NCBI GenBank assembly: GCA_024516035.1
Contig: CM044967.1
Location: 2,326,383 to 2,390,382 of the forward strand
Direction of reading: 5' to 3'
Origin: Bactericera cockerelli
Taxonomy: Eukaryota > Arthropoda > Insecta > Hemiptera > Triozidae
Length of the DNA: 64,000 nt
Position 1 is the stretch's first letter, and each line of letters opens with the position of its first letter. The notes under the pieces are model-generated. The model was not told the DNA's origin, made no database searches, and saw nothing but the letters and a program-made list of their open reading frames with translations. A program made the translations under genes and the position numbers. Below, piece by piece: positions 23,101-31,707 of this stretch.

Positions 23101-26100
23101 ACCCGGTACGGGTACGGGTATTCAGGGCAATTTGTACCCGGTACGGGTAAGAGGTACTTTTTAAAAACAGTACCGGTACGGGTACCGGTAATGAAAAAAT
23201 GTACCGGGTATTTTTCGGGTACTTTTCGGGTACATACCTACTTATAAAATTTCTCTTTGTTCGGTTTGGTAAGCCTCGGTAAGTTTGGTAAGCCCAACAG
23301 CTAAAAGCGATTTGAAGTAGGTACCTACACCATTTGTCAGTAAAGGTTGGGTGGAAGAGATTGCCATAGGCAATAACCCCGCCCTTTAGTTAGGACATAC
23401 AGTATGTCTCAGAAGTCCTGGCAATGGCCTCATAACTTTTGAATGGGTACGAATTTTTGGATTCTGTTTGTTTCTAAGGATAGGAAGTGCCCTATGGCCG
23501 ATTCACTGGTGATGTCAAAATCCAGGTTCGAACCCCGAAAGTGGCATTTTTTTGATAAAAATGGCCATTTCTTGAGAAATTTAAATGAGGAGGTATTTTT
23601 TAAATTTGATATTATTAATTAACAGGTAAAAATACTGCATTCCTCAAAAAATAAATTTTCTATCACTATCAGTGGCGGAGCTATGGTGGTTTCAAACTTC
23701 AAAATCTGGTTTTTTGAGACACCCTGTAGCTTTGGTACCGCGGGATTCAATACAGTCCTCAATGATTTAAAAATGACAAAAGAAGTGTCTTAGAAGTACT
23801 GAAATGGATAAAACTCCGATATATCACCTCCATCAGTGCCGGAGAGCAAAGTGTTTAAAGTCAATAATACTTGTAAGATCACATTTTACCCATTATTTAC
23901 CTAGGCTTCAATTATCCACCATACAAACACACAACCTTCACCAAATCTCAACTTTAGTGGGTATCACAGCATTACAAGCCTAGTATAAGTAAGTATCTCT
24001 CATTCTTTAGAATTTCATTTAACTTGTAATGCCACCACTGAATGCTATTCTCAATTAAAGTATTTACTCATTTGTCTTGATGAGGTTGAGTGAACCGCCA
24101 ACACACCCAACCACATAGTCGAGTTTTAATATTTCCCACTGAGAATCGAACCCGGGGATTCCGCAGTCTCATTACTGAATCTAGAAAGGGACACATTGGA
24201 GAAGAAACTCATTGCAATGCCATGAGGATCGAAGTTCAGGAGTGAACTAATTTTGAACCTGCATGGTCCAGAATCAGGTTGACTCAAATCCATGATACAT
24301 AGGTTATTAGGAAATAAACAGATAGGTAACTTATATTAATGTGGATAATTAGATATCTAGTTAATAGATAAATAAATCTGTTTCTCTTCACTTAACTAAG
24401 AGTTGAAGTTTGAAAACAATAATGTAGTAGGTAGGTACCTACACATTTTACTCAACTAATCAATATCTATTTGTTGTTGTTGTTGTTGTCGTCATTCTAA
24501 CAATTGTCCACAAACTAAAGTTGTTATCGAACCCTTTTTCACTTCAAGACAATGCAACTAATAAAATTGATTATTGTCATGAAAATAGGTCATTTTTATC
24601 CAACCCTCCGGCACAGATGGAGGTGAAATATCGGAATTTTTACCATTTCAGTACTTCCAAGACACTTTTTTCGTAATTTTAAATCATTGAGGACTGTAAT
24701 GAGTCCCGCGGTACCAAAGCTACAGGGTGTCTCAAAAAACCAGATTTTTAAGTTTGAAACTACCACAGCTCCGCCACTGATAGTGATAGAAATTTATTTT
24801 TTTGAGGAATGCAGTATTTTTTACCTGTTAATTAATAATATCAAATTTAAAAAATACCTCCTCATTTAAATTTCTCAAGAAATGGCCATTTTTATCAAAA
24901 AAATGCCACTTTCGGGGTTCAAACCTGGATTTTGACATCACCAGTGAATCGGCCATAGGGCACTTCCTATCCTTAGAAACAAACAGAATCCAAAAATTCG
25001 TACCCATTCAAAAGTTATGAGGCCATTGCCAGGACTTCTGAGACATACTGTATGTATATATTTTGTTTTTTACTTTCCTTATCCTATAATAAGGAAAGTA
25101 TTGTATTCGTCGAAAATTTGACCTACCCAGCTTTTTACATTTCTGGACGAATCATAGCCTCAGGATACCAAAAAAATGGTTTTCAGCCATTGGTCCGTGC
25201 GTCTGTCTGTGTGTCTGTCTGTGTGTCTGTGTGTGTGAACAGGATATCTCAAGAACGGTAAGAGCTAGAGACTTGAAATTTGGTATGGTAATTAATTTTA
25301 TACACCAGACGAACCATGAAACTTTTGGTTGAAATCGGCCGCATTCTGCGGCCGCAGGGCCGCAAATATTGGCCGCAAGCACCGCTCCTTTGAATTGGTT
25401 AAAGATACAAAAAAAGTTCGAGAACAACATTTTCTCAGATTAAAAAAATAATAGGGGTTCACTCTGATCATTTTTTTGATATCTTTAACTTTTTGGAAAC
25501 CGGCCCCAATTTACCGGTATTGTAGGGGACCCGATTGGACTAACTTTTTTATTATTCATCCTAGATGGGGGTTGTGACATATCAAATTAAATGATATTGA
25601 AGTGCTGATCACGAATTTGGCATTGATTTTTAGTTATCTGTTACCGTTCAGTCACCAGTGGCGGAATTCGACTCCTTTTTGGGAGATAAGGAAAGTCGTG
25701 TGATGTTTACACCAGATTTTTTACTTTCCTTATCCTATAATAAGGAAAGTATTGTATTCGTCGAAAATTTGACCTACCCAGCTTTTCACATTTCTGGACG
25801 AATCATAGCCTCAGGATACCAAAAAAGTGGTTTTCAGCCATTGGTCCGTGCGTCTGTCTGTGTGTGTGTGTGTGTGTGAACAGGATATCTCAAGAACGGT
25901 AAGAGCTAGAGACTTGAATTTTGGTATGGTAATTAATTTTATACACCAACGAACCATGAAACTTTTGGTTGAAATCGGCCGCATTCTGCGGCCGCAGGGC
26001 CGCAAATATTGGCCGCAAGCACCGCTTCTTTGAATTGGTTAAAGATACAAAAAAAGTTAGAGAACAACATTTTCTCAAATTAAAAAAATAATAGGGGTTC

Positions 26101-29100
26101 ACTCTGATCATTTTTTTGATATCTTTAACATTTTGGAAACCGGCCCCAATTTACCGGTATTGTAGGGGGACCCGATTGGACTAACTTTTTTATTATTCAT
26201 CCTAGATGGGGGTTGTGACATATCAAATTAAATGATTTTGAAGTGCTGATCACGAATTTGGCATTGATTTTTAGTTATCTGTTACCGTTCAGTCACCAGT
26301 GGCGGAATTCGACTCCTTTTTGGGAGATAAGGAAAGTCGTGTGATGTTTACACCAGATTTTTTTTCTCTTGTTTATAATATTAATATTGTCAATTTTTAT
26401 ATTCACCTAATTTTTACCATTATTTGTCTGTATATATTTATGTTCTACTAATAAAGAGTTTCTAAATAAATAAATAGATGCCTTTCATTAAAGGAAACCT
26501 TATTAAATATTTAGGTTGGTATTTTTTTTATTACTGAAGCAAAATTATTATTATTGCAGCAAAAAAAAAAAAAAAAAATTGCCGCGCCAATCGCTCGCAT
26601 GGAGGTAGGAAGTAGTGGATATGATGTCATTTGTTTAAAAAAAGTGAAACTTTTTTTTTGAAAAACGTTTCAAAATGAAAAACAAGGTTTCAATTTTTTA
26701 GAACAAATCCTTGCTACTTAAGAACAAAAAAGTACCCGTAAAGTACCCGCTTTTCGGGTACCGGGTACAGAAAAATAGTACCGGGTACGGGTATTGGGTA
26801 CCAATTCACAATCTGTACCCGGTACGGGTATCGGGTACTCAAAACTGTACCCGGGTACAGTACCCGGGTACAAGTACCCGGGTACATTACAACACTGAAT
26901 ATAATACACATTGAAACATGATTCCACCACCACATTGAAACAAACAAACATAAAACACAAAACATTCATGACCTAGAAGGAAAAGAAGTACCAACCAAAG
27001 TCTAAAGAGAGAACTATTTTTTTTTCGTCATCAATTTTTGATGATTTACACGCAATATCGTGTTCTTTTCTTTCGAGATAAAGTATATTAATTGTGTGCT
27101 TTATCTCAGGAAATAAAAGAAGAAAGAAACTCCTGACTGTAATATAAAATAACCTGTATCTCTTGAAAAATATGTAAATACTTAAATTGAAACCTGTAAT
27201 GTAATAAATAACCTCGAGGTATATACTTAAATAGATCATAAGAATTTTAAATACGAATTGAAACATCTTTTTGAAAATTTAAATGTCATCCAAAGAACTA
27301 CAACATGGTTAAATAATGGATAAAATCCTTATTGTATAGGAACTATTGGGCTCAAACTATGCTCTCGAAAAAATAATAATACATGGGCAAATATTTTGGA
27401 TAAAAAAAATATTGTCTCGCTGGGGAACGTTAAACAGATATCAGCCATGTCAGGCCAAAAGACAATAATACAAATTATTGGCGCCCTTAGCAGGGTTGGC
27501 GTTAGGAAGGACATCCAGCCGTAAATAAAGTTAAAGTAGGAGTGCCAGAACCAAACAATCTCAACTATTATTATTATTACACACTTTATTAGATATAAAC
27601 AGACATATGTACAGTACAAATTATCATTATAACAATAATTAAAGAATGGAAACAATATAAACAATAAAAAAGAAAAAGAATAGAAAAATATATATAAACA
27701 TATGTCCTAACTAAAGGGCCGGGTTATTGCCTATGGCAATCTCTTCCACCCAACTATGAGGAAGAGTACGTTTGCCGACCCCAAGTACGTTCAGGAAAAG
27801 GCAAAATGAAAGAATAAATAGAGCAAGAATAGTTCTTTAACAAATTAATACATAGAAAACGAGATTTGCCTGTAAAATCTGGAGTACCTACCTATTTTTA
27901 GAAATAAAATTAGTTACATTAACGTTTATTGCTACGACTACTCTTTCACAAGCTACGAAACAAAAATTATGACAACATAAAAATCTTGCAAGCAACCACT
28001 ATTAGGAAAGATCAAGGTTTTCGGTATGTACTGAATTATTGTATAAACATACCGACTTAACCTACGATCAAATTAATAGAAGCATTGTTGTATTGTAGAA
28101 TAGCTACTGAAAAAATTAAAAACCGCCCAAAAAATGTTTCACGTAAACCAAAAAATAAACAACACAAATATAAGGGCGAAATTTATAGACAACATCGATA
28201 ACTTAAGTCATTGCTTAGAATCGGTTTTCCCTATCTTGGACAGTACGCAATCCGAGACTTAGCGCCACAGAAATATTACAAAAACGTCTATTGCTTCCGC
28301 CCTAAATGAGTGATAAATACGTCTTTTTCCATTCACTATTTTAGAGAAAACTAAAACTTAAATATGATTAATTCTTCTCGTTGGTACACCTTACTGCAGC
28401 TTCGTTACGCCACAGAAGTAATATACAACTACAAAGCCCGGCTTAATTATGACCTCTACCATTGTTATCAAGGTGAAAGAATATAGTGTCCACTAAGATT
28501 AAGGGCAGAATTAATAGACTTTTCGTAATACCTCTGTGGCGCTAAGTCACGGATTGCGTACTGTGTAAGATAGGGAAAACCGACGCTTAGCAATGACTTG
28601 ACTCATAGAATTTGTCTATTAATTTCGCCTTAATTGTACTAATCCTGTTTCATAATTCGGCCCTATGTGGTATAACTGATCTTCATAATGACATTAAATT
28701 GTTAATGTCATTTTTACGAACAGTAAATTATTATTCTTGACATTTGGCCGGAATCCAGAACACACATTAGTATGGTGTTCAAGAGTTTTCAACGAGTATA
28801 TTATAAGTAAACACGTTGATAATTCCTATCAGTTTTCCTCCCAATGATTTTTCTCCGGCAAAATCCCAAAGAGCAGCTGTGATTTGAAGACAAGTTCTTT
28901 TGTTAAGAACTCACGTGGCTCAGTGTTTAAGAGCATTGGTTACTGACCCGGAGGTTGCGGGTTCGAATCCCGGCCGGAGCGGAAAATTCTGACCGAGTTT
29001 TTCCGTTTCCGGATTGGAATGGATGTAAAGGTAAAGTGCCCTGAAGTAATTCGAAAGCGGTTCCGACGCATAATTACCTTTTTTATATATAAAAAAAAAC

Positions 29101-29617
29101 TCTCTGCAAAATTCAATTACCTAAAATTCTTTTTCAACAGCTGTGTTAGAATTACCTTATTCTTATACTATCGGCGAAGACATATTTCCAGAGAGTCCAC
29201 ATTTCCAGAATGTCAACAGTTAAAAAGGCCTCATTTATTGTTACGTAAATAGTAGAATTATAGCATAAATAAAATTACAATAAACTGCAATTTTACATCT
29301 TTACATCTGAATATTAATTCAAAGTATTCAACAAAGCATTTGAAAAAGCTCAAACATTGGATGATAAGCAAAATTATTGGTTATGTTTACTGAAAATATC
29401 TTCACAAGGCCTTTAGCAAGTCGGCTCACAGCCTAGCTACGCATCATTGAAAAGCACAACAATAGGAGGAAAAGAAAAACCTACCTGTTGTAATGATGGA
29501 TCCATTTTTGGCGAAAACGTGATCGAAGGTTTGATTGGAGAGGGTGGTTTCGAAGTCATCATACAGGATCGAGGTGAAATTGAAGAGATCGTCCGAAGAA
29601 TTCACCTTGCCCGACAT
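14109..29617 (-). CDS. POPDC: Popeye-domain-containing protein, complete
   Basis: Membrane cAMP-binding protein of the Popeye family (muscle and epithelial membranes). Seven coding exons on the minus strand: 29485-29617, 19789-19926, 19029-19210, 15983-16219, 15548-15700, 14864-15020 and 14109-14317; all have GT-AG introns and phases fit exactly, giving 402 residues plus TAG. Residues 1-44 hold four N-glycosylation sequons (N6, N13, N28, N38), as expected for the extracellular N-terminus. Three membrane segments follow (about 59-74, 80-98, 108-128). The Popeye domain spans about 145-285, with the cAMP-pocket motifs FLDSPEF (Asp215 to Glu218) and FKVSI (229-233), then ILYWERSSLEYF and DITTKLYAMNN. 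The C-terminus is a polar tail. Human family members are about 360 residues, so length is normal. No frame damage. The 9.5-kb first coding intron and the third hold nested transposons and minisatellites. Confidence 0.95.
14441..14472. repeat. 32-bp near-perfect palindrome
   Basis: CGTGATATGAC and its inverse GTCATATCACG flank CACGTACGTA. It lies in a repeat that shares GCGAATGGAGGGTAAAACCC (minus strand) with the S5 and 5S-SINE bodies, inside the last Popeye intron. Confidence 0.8.
14695..14845 (+). mobile_element. S8 retroelement 3' end
   Basis: CCCGCCCTTTAGTTAGGACATATG through GTTCTACTAATAAAGAGTTTC and an A/AAT tail, as in the other S8 copies. Lies in the Popeye intron next to exon 14864-15020. 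Confidence 0.75.
15044..15191 (+). mobile_element. S2 SINE copy
   Basis: Near-complete: CCGATCTCAGTAGCTTGATC head, GGTTCAAGTCCCGG B-box and the body ending AACACAAATATGATAAC. It starts 24 bp upstream (in gene direction) of the 15020 exon edge. Confidence 0.85.
15391..15504. mobile_element. Palindromic MITE with TAATCC ends
   Basis: TAATCCaCAAATCTgCCTTTCA and CACACAACACACT are mirrored by AGTGCGTTGTGTG and TGAAAGGgAGATTTGGGGATTA. The centre is ACCAATCA/TGATTGGT. The whole 114 bp folds as one hairpin. No coding capacity. Confidence 0.8.
15743..15902. repeat. 21-bp tandem repeat in a Popeye intron
   Basis: About seven to eight units of CTAGCTTGCAGCTCCCCAAGG with minor variants. It lies between exons 15548-15700 and 15983-16219. 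Because the unit is a multiple of three, both strands stay open by chance and show heptapeptide repeats; the exon frames do not run into it. Confidence 0.9.
16230..16420 (-). mobile_element. S8 retroelement copy
   Basis: The minus strand starts with GGTGGAAGAGATTGG, continues CCCGCCCTTTAGTTAGGACATA, and ends in an AATAATAATAATAAT tail at 16230, only 11 bp from the Popeye exon edge at 16219. The tail abuts the acceptor region of that exon. Confidence 0.8.
16477..16592 (-). mobile_element. S2 SINE copy
   Basis: The minus-strand head contains CCTCAGTAGCTTGATCGA and the B-box GGTTCAAGTCC, with a shortened body. Confidence 0.75.
16829..17032 (+). mobile_element. S6 SINE, full-length copy
   Basis: Begins CACTGGTAGTCAAGTGGTTA, B-box GGTTCGAATCTCC, body with GAGGGTTAGGTGGTAG and GAGCATTAACCTCGCCTGG, ending in an ATTATTATTA tail next to the tail of the non-LTR element at 17127-17847. 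Confidence 0.9.
17127..17847 (-). pseudogene. Non-LTR retrotransposon C-terminal fragment (CCHC plus endonuclease-like domain)
   Basis: The minus strand is open for over 230 codons. It contains the linker WLRIGYLHPETEGF, a zinc-knuckle-like CRKCQQQG...HIMGGC, and a restriction-like endonuclease core RPDIIILDK...IIDIAVP. This order (RT thumb end, CCHC, PD-D/E-K) is that of R2/R4/Dong-type single-ORF retrotransposons. It is 5'-truncated at about 17847, so reverse transcriptase is absent, and ends at the TAA near 17127. Its 3' flank runs into ATTATTATTA. It is a dead copy in a Popeye intron, with the frame still intact, so fairly young. Confidence 0.8.
17945..18086 (+). mobile_element. S2 SINE copy
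   Basis: Head CAGTAGCTTGATCGATAAGG, B-box GGTCCAAGTCCCGG, body ending AATACAAACATGATAAC. Followed at once by an S1 copy in the opposite orientation. Confidence 0.85.
18104..18261 (-). mobile_element. S1 SINE copy, internally shortened
   Basis: The minus strand starts CTGTTCCGGTAGCTCGGTGG with B-box GGGTTCGAAACCC. The body lacks the segment from the CTGCTGGAATAATGG region present in the others. Confidence 0.85.
18425..18965 (+). repeat. S7 repeat with an expanded 37-38-bp minisatellite
   Basis: S7 sequence (ATAGGGTGGCGTCATCGTG, then CACTTCTACCACTGTCTTTA) is followed by about ten units of TGTTTATAGTCCCCCAGCC...GACTGCTGGTCTACTCCC that become progressively degraded after 18720. The monomer matches the segment that follows S7 singly at 37450-37490, so the array arose by amplifying S7-associated sequence. 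Confidence 0.85.
19203..19240. repeat. Homopurine/homopyrimidine tract at a splice acceptor
   Basis: A run of about 18 G with a short break forms, on the minus strand, the C-rich polypyrimidine tract directly before the acceptor of Popeye exon 19029-19210. Length variation here could affect splicing and is also error-prone in sequencing. Confidence 0.6.
19300..19485 (-). mobile_element. S1 SINE copy
   Basis: S1 body and B-box (GGGTTCGGAACCC on the minus strand); the extreme head is degraded. An adjacent 30-bp stretch (CGCCCATCAGTATAAACAG) occurs on both sides (19245 and 19500) and is probably a duplicated flank. Confidence 0.8.
19598..19690 (-). mobile_element. S5 SINE head
   Basis: Minus strand: CCTCCGTGGCGTAACGGTTG, CTGCCCGTAGTCCAGAGATC, B-box GAGTTCGATCCCCGG, CAGACTTTTCACACAG. 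The common S5 body is absent. tRNA-like secondary structure is evident, but the same head recurs with a SINE body at 31708 and 46129, so this is not a tRNA gene. Confidence 0.8.
19985..20290 (-). repeat. S7 repeat with minisatellite units, opposite orientation
   Basis: Four to five units of ACTATAAACAGGGAG...CAGCAGTCTG[TG]CTGGGGG, followed by the S7 sequence ending CATCGTTCACGATGACGGCACCC. It is the mirror of the array at 18425-18965 in the same large region of the Popeye gene. Confidence 0.85.
20325..20430 (+). mobile_element. S8 fragment
   Basis: TTTGGGTGGAAGAAATTGCC, CCCGCCCCTTAGTTAGGACATA, then T-rich sequence, interrupted at about 20431 by the next element. Confidence 0.7.
20431..21297 (+). 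mobile_element. RTE-like retroelement 3' end with a CA-rich segment
   Basis: Begins ACTAGCGGGTTACACCCGCC, has 200 bp of CA/CAC-rich sequence (20468-20676), two copies of a roughly 165-bp unit (GGCGTAGCTCAA...AACTTTCTCGCT...TCGAGAAAAAATGTCA, at 20740-20890 and 20925-21070) and ends CATACATACACACATACAG...TTTTATAGATATAGAT. Ends of this kind are common on insect RTE-type and related nonautonomous elements. No reverse transcriptase is present. A second, shorter copy starts at 41889. Confidence 0.65.
21300..23062. other. Popeye-intron sequence with an S6 fragment
   Basis: 21447-21600 is a minus-strand S6 body fragment. 21928-21957 is an 11-bp-stem hairpin (CTGAATTTCTG / CAGAAATTCAG). The remainder to 23062 is unique-looking AT-rich sequence without recognised exons. 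22998-23062 is duplicated at 26906-26970 across the hAT insertion. Confidence 0.5.
23400..25050. mobile_element. Long inverted-arm element (CAGTATGTCTCAGAAG ends)
   Basis: The left arm (CAGTATGTCTCAGAAGTCC, GGCAATGGCCTCATAACTTT, GATAGGAAGTGCCCTATGGCC, GCGGAGCT) is mirrored by the right arm ending GGACTTCTGAGACATACTG. Arms are about 440 bp. TA lies outside both ends. Between the arms is about 760 bp of unique AT-rich sequence without a transposase. It splits an S8 copy: upstream part 23346-23399, downstream part from 25051. Confidence 0.9.
25071..26364. repeat. Two tandem copies of a 661-bp unit with a palindromic start
   Basis: Units start at 25071 and 25732 with TACTTTCCTTATCCTATAATAAGGAAAGTA, whose arms are inverse to each other, and each ends GATAAGGAAAGTCGTGTGATG. 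The copies are nearly identical. Related sequence occurs inverted at 43240-43395 and as a diverged fragment at 40258-40480 and 32815-32870. No protein-like frame was found. Confidence 0.85.
26565..26620. other. Short unique segment inside the hAT element
   Basis: An A-tract, then GCCGCGCCAATCGCTCGC; nothing recognisable. Confidence 0.3.
26906..27470. other. Gene-free Popeye-intron sequence
   Basis: Starts with the duplicated flank of the hAT insertion (ACACATTGAAACATGATTCC), then AT-rich sequence without recognised features. Confidence 0.45.
27480..27840 (+). mobile_element. S5-body 3' fragment interrupted by S8
   Basis: S5 body (TTGGCGTTAGGAAGGACATC...CCAAACAATCTCAACTAT) resumes after an S8 copy as CAACTATGAGG...GCCGACCCCAAGTACG. 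CAACTAT is present on both sides of the insert and is the likely target duplication. Confidence 0.8.
27567..27752 (-). mobile_element. S8 retroelement, full 3' portion, with target duplication
   Basis: The minus strand reads GGTGGAAGAGATTGCCATAG, CCCGGCCCTTTAGTTAGGAC, the AT-rich body, AATAAAGTGTGTAATAAT and an AAT-repeat tail. It is flanked by (C)AACTAT repeats, showing retrotransposition into an S5 repeat. Confidence 0.85.
28172..28306. mobile_element. MITE, AAGGGCGAAATTTATAGAC ends
   Basis: The left end AAGGGCGAAATTTATAGAC is mirrored by GTCTATTGCTTCCGCCCT. The interior contains CGCAATCCGAGACTTAGCGCC. A second copy in opposite orientation is at 28500-28636. Confidence 0.7.
28500..28636. 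mobile_element. MITE, second copy, inverted
   Basis: AAGGGCAGAATTAATAGAC ... GTCTATTAATTTCGCCTTA, with GGCGCTAAGTCACGGATTGCG inside, the inverse of the core of 28172-28306. Placed inside a second MITE-like family (28430-28500 and 28640-28670). Confidence 0.7.
28912..29085 (+). mobile_element. S4 SINE, full-length copy
   Basis: Head CGTGGCTCAGTGTTTAAGAG, GGTTACTGACCCGGAGG, B-box GGGTTCGAATCCCGG, body with CCGTTTCCGGATTGGAATGG and AAGTGCCCTGAAGTAATTCG. Lies in the 5'-most part of the first coding intron of the Popeye gene. Confidence 0.9.
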
Positions 29618-29708
29618 TATTGCTGTTTGACATTTTCAATGAAGTTTGCTCGCACGGGAAAAGGTTGGAAGCCTGAAGTCTATCGATTGTTGCTCTTCCC
29701 ACGGTCAT
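29559..29708 (-). promoter_or_regulatory. Upstream ORF overlapping the Popeye start codon
   Basis: On the minus strand, ATG at 29706-29708 opens 49 codons that pass the Popeye ATG (29615-29617) in another frame and end at TGA 29559-29561. A shorter uORF of 10 codons lies upstream at 29727-29759. Both are in the leader if the exon begins at the acceptor before 29764. An overlapping uORF would usually lower translation of the main frame. Confidence 0.55.
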
Positions 29709-29764
29709 GCGCAGTGGCGACCTTCGCTACCTGACCCCCCGCCTGGCCTTCCGCCTCATTCTGT
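29618..29764 (-). other. Popeye 5' UTR part of the first coding exon
   Basis: TTTTCTGTTTTCAG on the minus strand ends at 29765 and is followed by GC-richer, non-repetitive sequence up to the ATG. This indicates a 3' splice site, so at least one noncoding exon should lie at higher coordinates. Confidence 0.55.
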
Positions 29765-29769
29765 CTGAA

Positions 29770-30115
29770 AACAGAAAAGGGAAATTGGCTTTGGCGGGAT
29801 ATTTATGAATCTCAAGTTTATTTATTATTATTTATTTTTTTTGACCGTTTTTTAAACTTTTATATTCTTGTTATTTCTTCTCTAGTGTATACTATGTACT
29901 TGGGTGCTGGCTAACTTTTGTAAAGCCAACACCTGTATTGTACTGCACTCTAAATAAAATATACTTATACTTATTATTAAACTTATTAGATCAATTTTTA
30001 TTTACATATAGTTTTATGTAAATAGTAGTAGTATCTATGTATTATGATTGGGCACCAAGTTCTTCAAGTTCTTTTTAACTGAAGACAGCTATTCTAGCCT
30101 ATATCTTGGTATTAT
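29770..30115. other. AT-rich sequence, no feature recognised
   Basis: Low-complexity and AT-rich; TAATAAATAAA-type tracts only. Confidence 0.4.
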
Positions 30116-30117
30116 TT

Positions 30118-30290
30118 GCCCTCTCATTCGCAGGGAACTTACAAACCTGCTACCCACATTGACCTCACCCAGCCTGGGTTGGGCCGGAATGCCAGCATCA
30201 CGAAGTCTTCACCTCGCTGGACGTTGCTTAACTTCGGTGATCCTACGAGAACCGGTGCATTCAACGCGCCATCGACGCTGGCCTATGTAA
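30118..30290 (-). mobile_element. 5S-rRNA-headed SINE
   Basis: The minus strand from about 30290 reads GTTGAATGCACCGGTTCTCG, GATCACCGAAGTTAAGCAAC and GTCCAGCGAGGT, matching the 5' two thirds of animal 5S rRNA including the internal-control region. It then switches to GCTGGCATTCCGGCCCAACCC AGGCTGGGTGAGG...AATGTGGGTAGC, the same body carried by the tRNA-headed S5 copies at 31708 and 46129. It is a SINE (SINE3-like), not a 5S gene. Confidence 0.85.
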
Positions 30291-30295
30291 TTCAA

Positions 30296-30420
30296 ACTTG
30301 ATCAAGGACGGTGCTAATGCCAACGACATTCTCTTCCGCACCACCCTTTGTTCTAATAATTGAAACTTTTCGAGCTTTTGGTATAAGAATTTGATTTGCT
30401 GGTTTTGTTTTTTGATTGCT
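30296..30420 (-). repeat. Retroelement fragment (GGTGCTAATGCCAACG family)
   Basis: ACTTGATCAAGGACGGTGCTAATGCCAACG...TCTTCCGC; also at 35095-35150, 15240-15370 (diverged) and 34300-34345. A moderately repeated family of unknown class. Confidence 0.5.
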
Positions 30421-30539
30421 AGTACTATGCTCATGTTGGCATTCATCTAATTCTGTTAATTCATGTTTGTTATCACAGATCTGTTTGATGAAAAAGTGTG
30501 ACCTGAAGTATGTTCAAAACTTATCTAGTTTTTTTTTTA

Positions 30540-31700
30540 ATAATAATAAATCATTTGTTTTATTTTTCATATAAGTTAAAGGTGTCGCGGTTGCGATTGC
30601 CTTTTTAAAAAGTTTATTATTTTTATTTCACCAAAAATTTATAAGTCCAAAATAGGCTTAAATCAAAGAAATAGATACAGAAAATTGGTATTCAAAATGC
30701 TTAGAATTTAATGATAAATCGTTTATTGAAATAATAAGTTTGAAAATAAGAACTTTAAAAAGAAAGTCCAACTTTTCTAGCCAAATTAATAGTAAAAAGA
30801 TCGATAAAATGAAATCAAAAGATCGAGAGACACAGATCCTGTCCGATACAGGTGATAATCTTGACTGACCACGTGCTGATCGAGAAGGGCTCAGCAGATG
30901 CAAGATGTGAGGTGGGGGCTGCTGAATCAGCGACAGCGGTACATAACTTATATTTGTTTTGTTTACAGAGGACCCATCCTAAGCCATTTTTATTTGACTT
31001 CTAAGATGACTTTGGCTTCCAAAGAAAAACTAAAGAAAATAAACGAAAAAAAAAAATAAAAGAAAAAATAAATTAACTCTGTGCAAAACGGAAATACTGA
31101 TTTTAGGAAAGGAAATGAAAAAGGAAGTAGCGAGATATTTGTGAAACTATTGTAGATCATATTTCAATAGGAAAGAAGAAGGAAATTAACTTTTCAGGCA
31201 GGATAAATAAGACTTTTGTCTTTGACTGAAATACAGGGTTTTTTTAGTCTTACTTAGGCAATATAAACAAGGTAAATTTGACCGATTGTTTGATTTTTTT
31301 CTGAAAACTATAAACTAATAAAGGAAATTAGCTTTGGCGTGGTAATCGTGGTATTTATGATTCTCTGGTTTATTTTGATAACAAACTCGGTTGCTGAAGG
31401 GAAATAATGGCTTTCGGAAAGGAAAATAGAGGGATTGTTATGAATTTATGAATCTTGAGTTCGATTTTTTCCTAAAACAAGAATAGGAAAATTAGTTTTG
31501 GCGGAATATTTATGAATCTCTAGTTTATTTTGATAATAAACTCGGTTACTGAAGGGAAATAGTGGCTAAGGGAAAGGAAATGAAAATGATTATTATGAAT
31601 TTATGAATCTTGCTTGAGCTTGAGTAATAGCTTTGGCGAAATATTTATGAATCTCGAGTTTATTCTAATTTCGAGATATTGATTGGTATAAGAATTTGAT
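30540..31700. other. Gene-free AT-rich stretch with an internal direct repeat
   Basis: 31330-31440 and 31490-31600 repeat the series TTAGTTTTGGCG-type, ATTTATGAATCTC, TTTATTTTGATAA.AAACTCGGTT and GAAGGGAAATA, so a roughly 165-bp unit has been duplicated. No coding frame. Confidence 0.45.
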
Positions 31701-31707
31701 CTGCCAG

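Larger units (their letters stand above)
23346..26470 (+). mobile_element. S8 copy split by nested insertions
   Basis: S8 pieces at 23346-23399 (GGTTGGGTGGAAGAGATTGC...GGACATA), 25051-25070 and 26365-26470 (TTATAATATTAATATTGTC...CTACTAATAAAGAGTTTC) join in the normal S8 order once the element 23400-25050 and the tandem repeat 25071-26364 are removed. Confidence 0.8.
23071..26897. mobile_element. hAT-type nonautonomous element with 8-bp target duplication
   Basis: The left end CAGTGTTGTAACGGGTAC is mirrored by GTACCCGGGTACATTACAACACTG at the right end. AATATAAT flanks it exactly on both sides (23063-23070 and 26898-26905), the 8-bp duplication diagnostic of hAT transposition. The terminal 150 bp on each side are low-complexity variants of GGTACCGGGTACGGGTA. 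No transposase frame. The interior contains an S8 copy that is itself split by two further insertions. It lies in the first coding intron of the Popeye gene, at the junction of a 65-bp tandem repeat. Confidence 0.92.

Noticed and set aside
30175..30290. 5S rRNA gene
   Set aside because: Only the first two thirds match, the sequence then switches to a SINE body, and no terminator T-run follows at the proper distance.
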